From: Glaciihabitans sp. dw_435
Lineage (GTDB): Bacteria > Actinomycetota > Actinomycetes > Actinomycetales > Microbacteriaceae
Direction of reading: 5' to 3'
DNA: 64,000 nucleotides
Assembly: GCF_018449675.1 (NCBI RefSeq)
Contig: NZ_JAAVUZ010000001.1
Location: 496,001 to 560,000, forward strand
Below are positions 61,660-64,000 of this stretch, one piece after another (within the stretch, counting starts at the first letter, position 1; each line of letters begins with the position of its first letter). Under the pieces are notes generated by a model. The model was not told the DNA's origin. It ran no database searches and saw only the letters and a program-made list of their open reading frames with translations. The position numbers and the translations under genes were made by a program.

Positions 61660-62832
61660 ATGATCCCGAGTGAGAACCCGACGCAAGCGCCCGCCGAGAT
61701 TCGCGCCGAGAGCATTGCGGCGCCGCTACCGATCCCCGCCGCCGTTCCCCGGCGCCGGTCGCTCGTCATCCTTGGCATCATCGGGATAGTCGCGGCCGCG
61801 CTCGTAGTGCTGATGGTCGTCACCTACGTGGTGGCAGGCCTGGGAGTGCTCGCCTTCACGATCGCGGGAGTGCTCGCACTCGTGCCGTTAGTCATCGTCT
61901 TCCTTGGTGTTCGCTGGATCGACCGCTGGGAGCCGGAGCCTCGCGCAGCCCTCGTCTTCGCCTTCCTCTGGGGTGCGGGAGTCGCTGTCGCGGTCGCCCT
62001 CCTCGTCGGAGCGGAGATCGACAGCGTTCTCGCGAGCATCGGCGGTTCCGCCGGTGAATTCTTCGGCGCGGTAATCGAAGCCCCCATCGTGGAGGAGTCC
62101 GCGAAGGGCTTCGGCATCCTGATGCTCTTCTGGTTTGCCCGCAAACACTTCGACGGCCCCGTCGACGGGCTCGTCTACGCGGCCACCATCGCGGGTGGCT
62201 TCGCCTTCACCGAAAACATCCTGTACTTCGGTCAGGCACTGACAGAGTCCGGCAGCCTGCGCGGCCTCGGCGAGCTCTTCTTTATTCGTGGCCTGCTCTC
62301 GCCTTTCGCCCACGTAATGTTCACCGCGTGCACGGGACTACTCCTCGGCCTCGCCGCCCGCCGCACGGGAGCACTCGGCGGCATCGGGTTCTTCCTCATC
62401 GGGCTGATTCCGGCCATCTTCCTGCACGCCCTGTGGAACGGCTCGCTCTATTTCGTGAACAACTTCTACGGGTACTACGCGATCGTCCAGTTCCCCCTGT
62501 TCGCCCTGGCCGTGGGTCTCGTCGTGTTCCTGCGGCGCCGCGAGGCGGCCACCACGCGTGCCCGGCTGGGAGAGTATGCGGCGGCCGGCTGGTTCAACCC
62601 CGCCGAGGTCGATGTTCTCGCCACCGGGCCAGGTCGGCGGGCGGCGCTCACCTGGGCGCGGCAACACGGCGTTGGCGCGGCAATGCAGCAATACATTCGG
62701 GATGCCACGCGGCTGGCGTTTGCCCGCGAGCGCATGCTCTCCGGGCGTGATCGCATCGGCGTACAGGCAGACGAGCGCGAGCTGTTGGACTCGGTGCTGC
62801 GCTCGCGTCTCGCGTTGCAGGGGCGTCGCTGA
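61660..62832 (+). CDS. PrsW-family intramembrane protease
   Basis: A 390-residue membrane protein. Two hydrophobic helices (about 40-85) are followed by the PrsW fold: EAPIVEESAKG with the Glu-Glu pair, FAFTENILYF, SPFAHVMFTA and IFLHALWNGS, the His/Glu set proposed as the active site. A soluble tail follows from about 300. PrsW proteins cleave anti-sigma factors or sense lipids. No anti-sigma gene is adjacent. Leaderless-type start. Confidence 0.9.
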   Translation: MIPSENPTQAPAEIRAESIAAPLPIPAAVPRRRSLVILGIIGIVAAALVVLMVVTYVVAGLGVLAFTIAGVLALVPLVIVFLGVRWIDRWEPEPRAALVFAFLWGAGVAVAVALLVGAEIDSVLASIGGSAGEFFGAVIEAPIVEESAKGFGILMLFWFARKHFDGPVDGLVYAATIAGGFAFTENILYFGQALTESGSLRGLGELFFIRGLLSPFAHVMFTACTGLLLGLAARRTGALGGIGFFLIGLIPAIFLHALWNGSLYFVNNFYGYYAIVQFPLFALAVGLVVFLRRREAATTRARLGEYAAAGWFNPAEVDVLATGPGRRAALTWARQHGVGAAMQQYIRDATRLAFARERMLSGRDRIGVQADERELLDSVLRSRLALQGRR

Positions 62833-62911
62833 GTCCCTCCCTGCGATGTCGCCGGCCAGCAGCCACGACCGCGGACAGATACACTTGATCGCTGGATTCA
62901 AGGGGGTCTGA

Positions 62912-64000
62912 GTGACGATTTCACCCGAACTCGCGCGCGAGCGCGACTATGTGTCAACGCTGTACGCACGCCTGGATGCGCTGCGCGTCGAGACGCAGGA
63001 ACAACTCGACGCCGTTCGTGCGAGCAACGTCGGCGGTACCCATCAGAACCGCTCCGAGCGTGACTCGTTCGCCCGTATCTACACGGACCGCATGGCACAG
63101 CTCAATGAGGTGGACGAGCGTCTGGCCTTTGGCCGCCTCGAGCTCCAGGGCGGGCAGACCCGATACATCGGCCGCATCGGACTTCGCGATCTTGACCAGC
63201 AGCCCATCCTTCTCGACTGGCGAGTGCCGCAGGCGAGCGCGTTTTATCAGGCAACGGCCGCCACGCCACTCGGTGCCCGCGCACGACGGCACCTGACAAG
63301 CAAGGGGCGCGAGGTCACCCGCATCGAAGACGAGATCTTCGACACCGAACTGCTCGAGGGGGACACCTCGGAGCTGCAGGGCGAGGGAGCCCTGCTTGCG
63401 GCGCTCCGTGCGGAACGTACGGGCCGGATGAGCGATATCGTCGCCACAATCCAGGCGGAGCAGGACCGGATCATCCGCTCTGACCTCGCTGGTGTCCTCG
63501 TCGTTCAGGGCGGTCCCGGAACGGGGAAGACCGCCGTTGCCCTCCATCGTGCTGCGTTCCTCCTGTACTCGCACCGCGAGCGCCTGCGCTCGACCGGTGT
63601 GCTGATCGTTGGGCCATCCCCGTCGTTCCTCCAGTACATCGAGGCGGTGCTGCCGTCCCTCGGTGAGACCGGTGTTGTGCTTGCCAGTGTTGGCCAGTTG
63701 TACCCGGGAGTCGACACCACCATCGAGGATCTGCCCGACGTCGCGGCGCTCAAGGGCTCCGCGCGTATGGCCGACATCATCGCCAAGGGCGTCAAGTCCC
63801 GCCAGCAGGTGCCCTCCGGGGTGCAGGTGCTCGAGGTCAACGGAGAAAAGCTCCGCCTCGAACCCCGCGTGGTTGCCACGGCCATGGCCGCGGCCCAGCA
63901 CACGCGCAAGCCACACAATGTTGCGCGCCAGCAGTTCCAGAAATCCGTTCTGACGTCGCTGACGAAGCAGCTCGCCGAGCAGCTCAAGTCGCACGGCAAC
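62912..64000 (+). CDS. helD: HelD, RNA-polymerase-associated UvrD-like helicase (partial)
   Basis: The first 363 codons of a HelD protein, truncated by the window end. Residues about 1-70 form the N-terminal coiled-coil arm that enters RNA polymerase; Walker A GGPGTGKT is at 200-207, within LVVQGGPGTGKTAVALHRAA. Actinobacterial HelD releases stalled polymerase from DNA. A GTG start with AAGGGGG lies upstream. The remaining 3' part lies beyond base 64000. Confidence 0.9.
   Translation, partial: MTISPELARERDYVSTLYARLDALRVETQEQLDAVRASNVGGTHQNRSERDSFARIYTDRMAQLNEVDERLAFGRLELQGGQTRYIGRIGLRDLDQQPILLDWRVPQASAFYQATAATPLGARARRHLTSKGREVTRIEDEIFDTELLEGDTSELQGEGALLAALRAERTGRMSDIVATIQAEQDRIIRSDLAGVLVVQGGPGTGKTAVALHRAAFLLYSHRERLRSTGVLIVGPSPSFLQYIEAVLPSLGETGVVLASVGQLYPGVDTTIEDLPDVAALKGSARMADIIAKGVKSRQQVPSGVQVLEVNGEKLRLEPRVVATAMAAAQHTRKPHNVARQQFQKSVLTSLTKQLAEQLKSHGN

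Noticed and set aside
62954-63994. 346-codon open frame antisense to helD
   Set aside because: Shadow of the HelD reading frame, which has Walker A and runs past the window end.

Overview
The window is a dense, high-GC stretch of chromosome from an actinobacterium. Gene content and protein style point to the family Microbacteriaceae. Supporting signs are the 13E12-type DUF222/HNH gene, Actinobacteria-type HelD, a Ku/LigD end-joining pair, a YlxR-nusA-infB order and an OafA-type acyltransferase. The family assignment is inference; no rRNA or tRNA gene is present to fix it. I see no CRISPR array, prophage, transposase or IS end. About 61 genes are supported, many in overlapping operons.

Layout. 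(1) 1-6.5 kb: the last permease of a polyamine-type ABC importer faces an asparaginase-gabT pair. An OsmC peroxidase, a two-domain FKBP lipoprotein and a DUF222/HNH protein follow; the last two converge on a near-perfect terminator. (2) 6.6-22.7 kb: a housekeeping block with isoprenoid genes (dxr, ispG) around the site-2 protease, then proS, nusA, ylxR, infB and rbfA. After mutY, a P-loop kinase and panE come truB, two small membrane proteins and ribF. This matches the conserved actinobacterial order, except that rimP is missing between proS and nusA. (3) 22.7-30.7 kb: a DinB/maleylpyruvate-isomerase-like protein, an MFS exporter, a surface acyltransferase coupled to an SGNH lipoprotein, a ROK kinase, a two-domain NAD(P)-binding protein and a cytosolic SGNH hydrolase. 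(4) 30.7-36.5 kb: a five-gene oligopeptide-type ABC importer led by a DUF1684 gene. (5) 36.9-43.6 kb: a FAD/Rieske oxidoreductase, a small membrane protein, a SNF2 ATPase translationally coupled to a Stealth sugar-phosphate transferase, and a phosphodiesterase. (6) 43.7-51.9 kb: a quinone oxidoreductase, a DksA/TraR zinc protein, an orphan maltokinase, a Rho-N/SAP-like protein, a macrodomain protein, several small acidic or unknown proteins, aspartase and an LEA-like protein. (7) 52-59.4 kb: a DNA-repair island (LigD, Ku, Ada-AlkA fusion) with a glycosyltransferase and a BrkB protein whose start cannot be found. (8) 59.5-64 kb: a GlcD-type FAD oxidase, a miniature MDR protein, a PrsW protease and a HelD gene that runs off the window.

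The most striking window-wide signal is regulatory. About 19 genes have a TANNNT hexamer exactly 6 or 7 bases before the start codon and no Shine-Dalgarno sequence, as expected for leaderless mRNAs. Two divergent gene pairs have intergenic regions so short (23 and 43 bp) that the two opposing -10 elements share bases, or sit where the other promoter's -35 would be. A second cluster of interest is the infB locus: three chained mini-ORFs and competing stems precede the infB start, and a set of mutually exclusive strong hairpins separates infB from rbfA.
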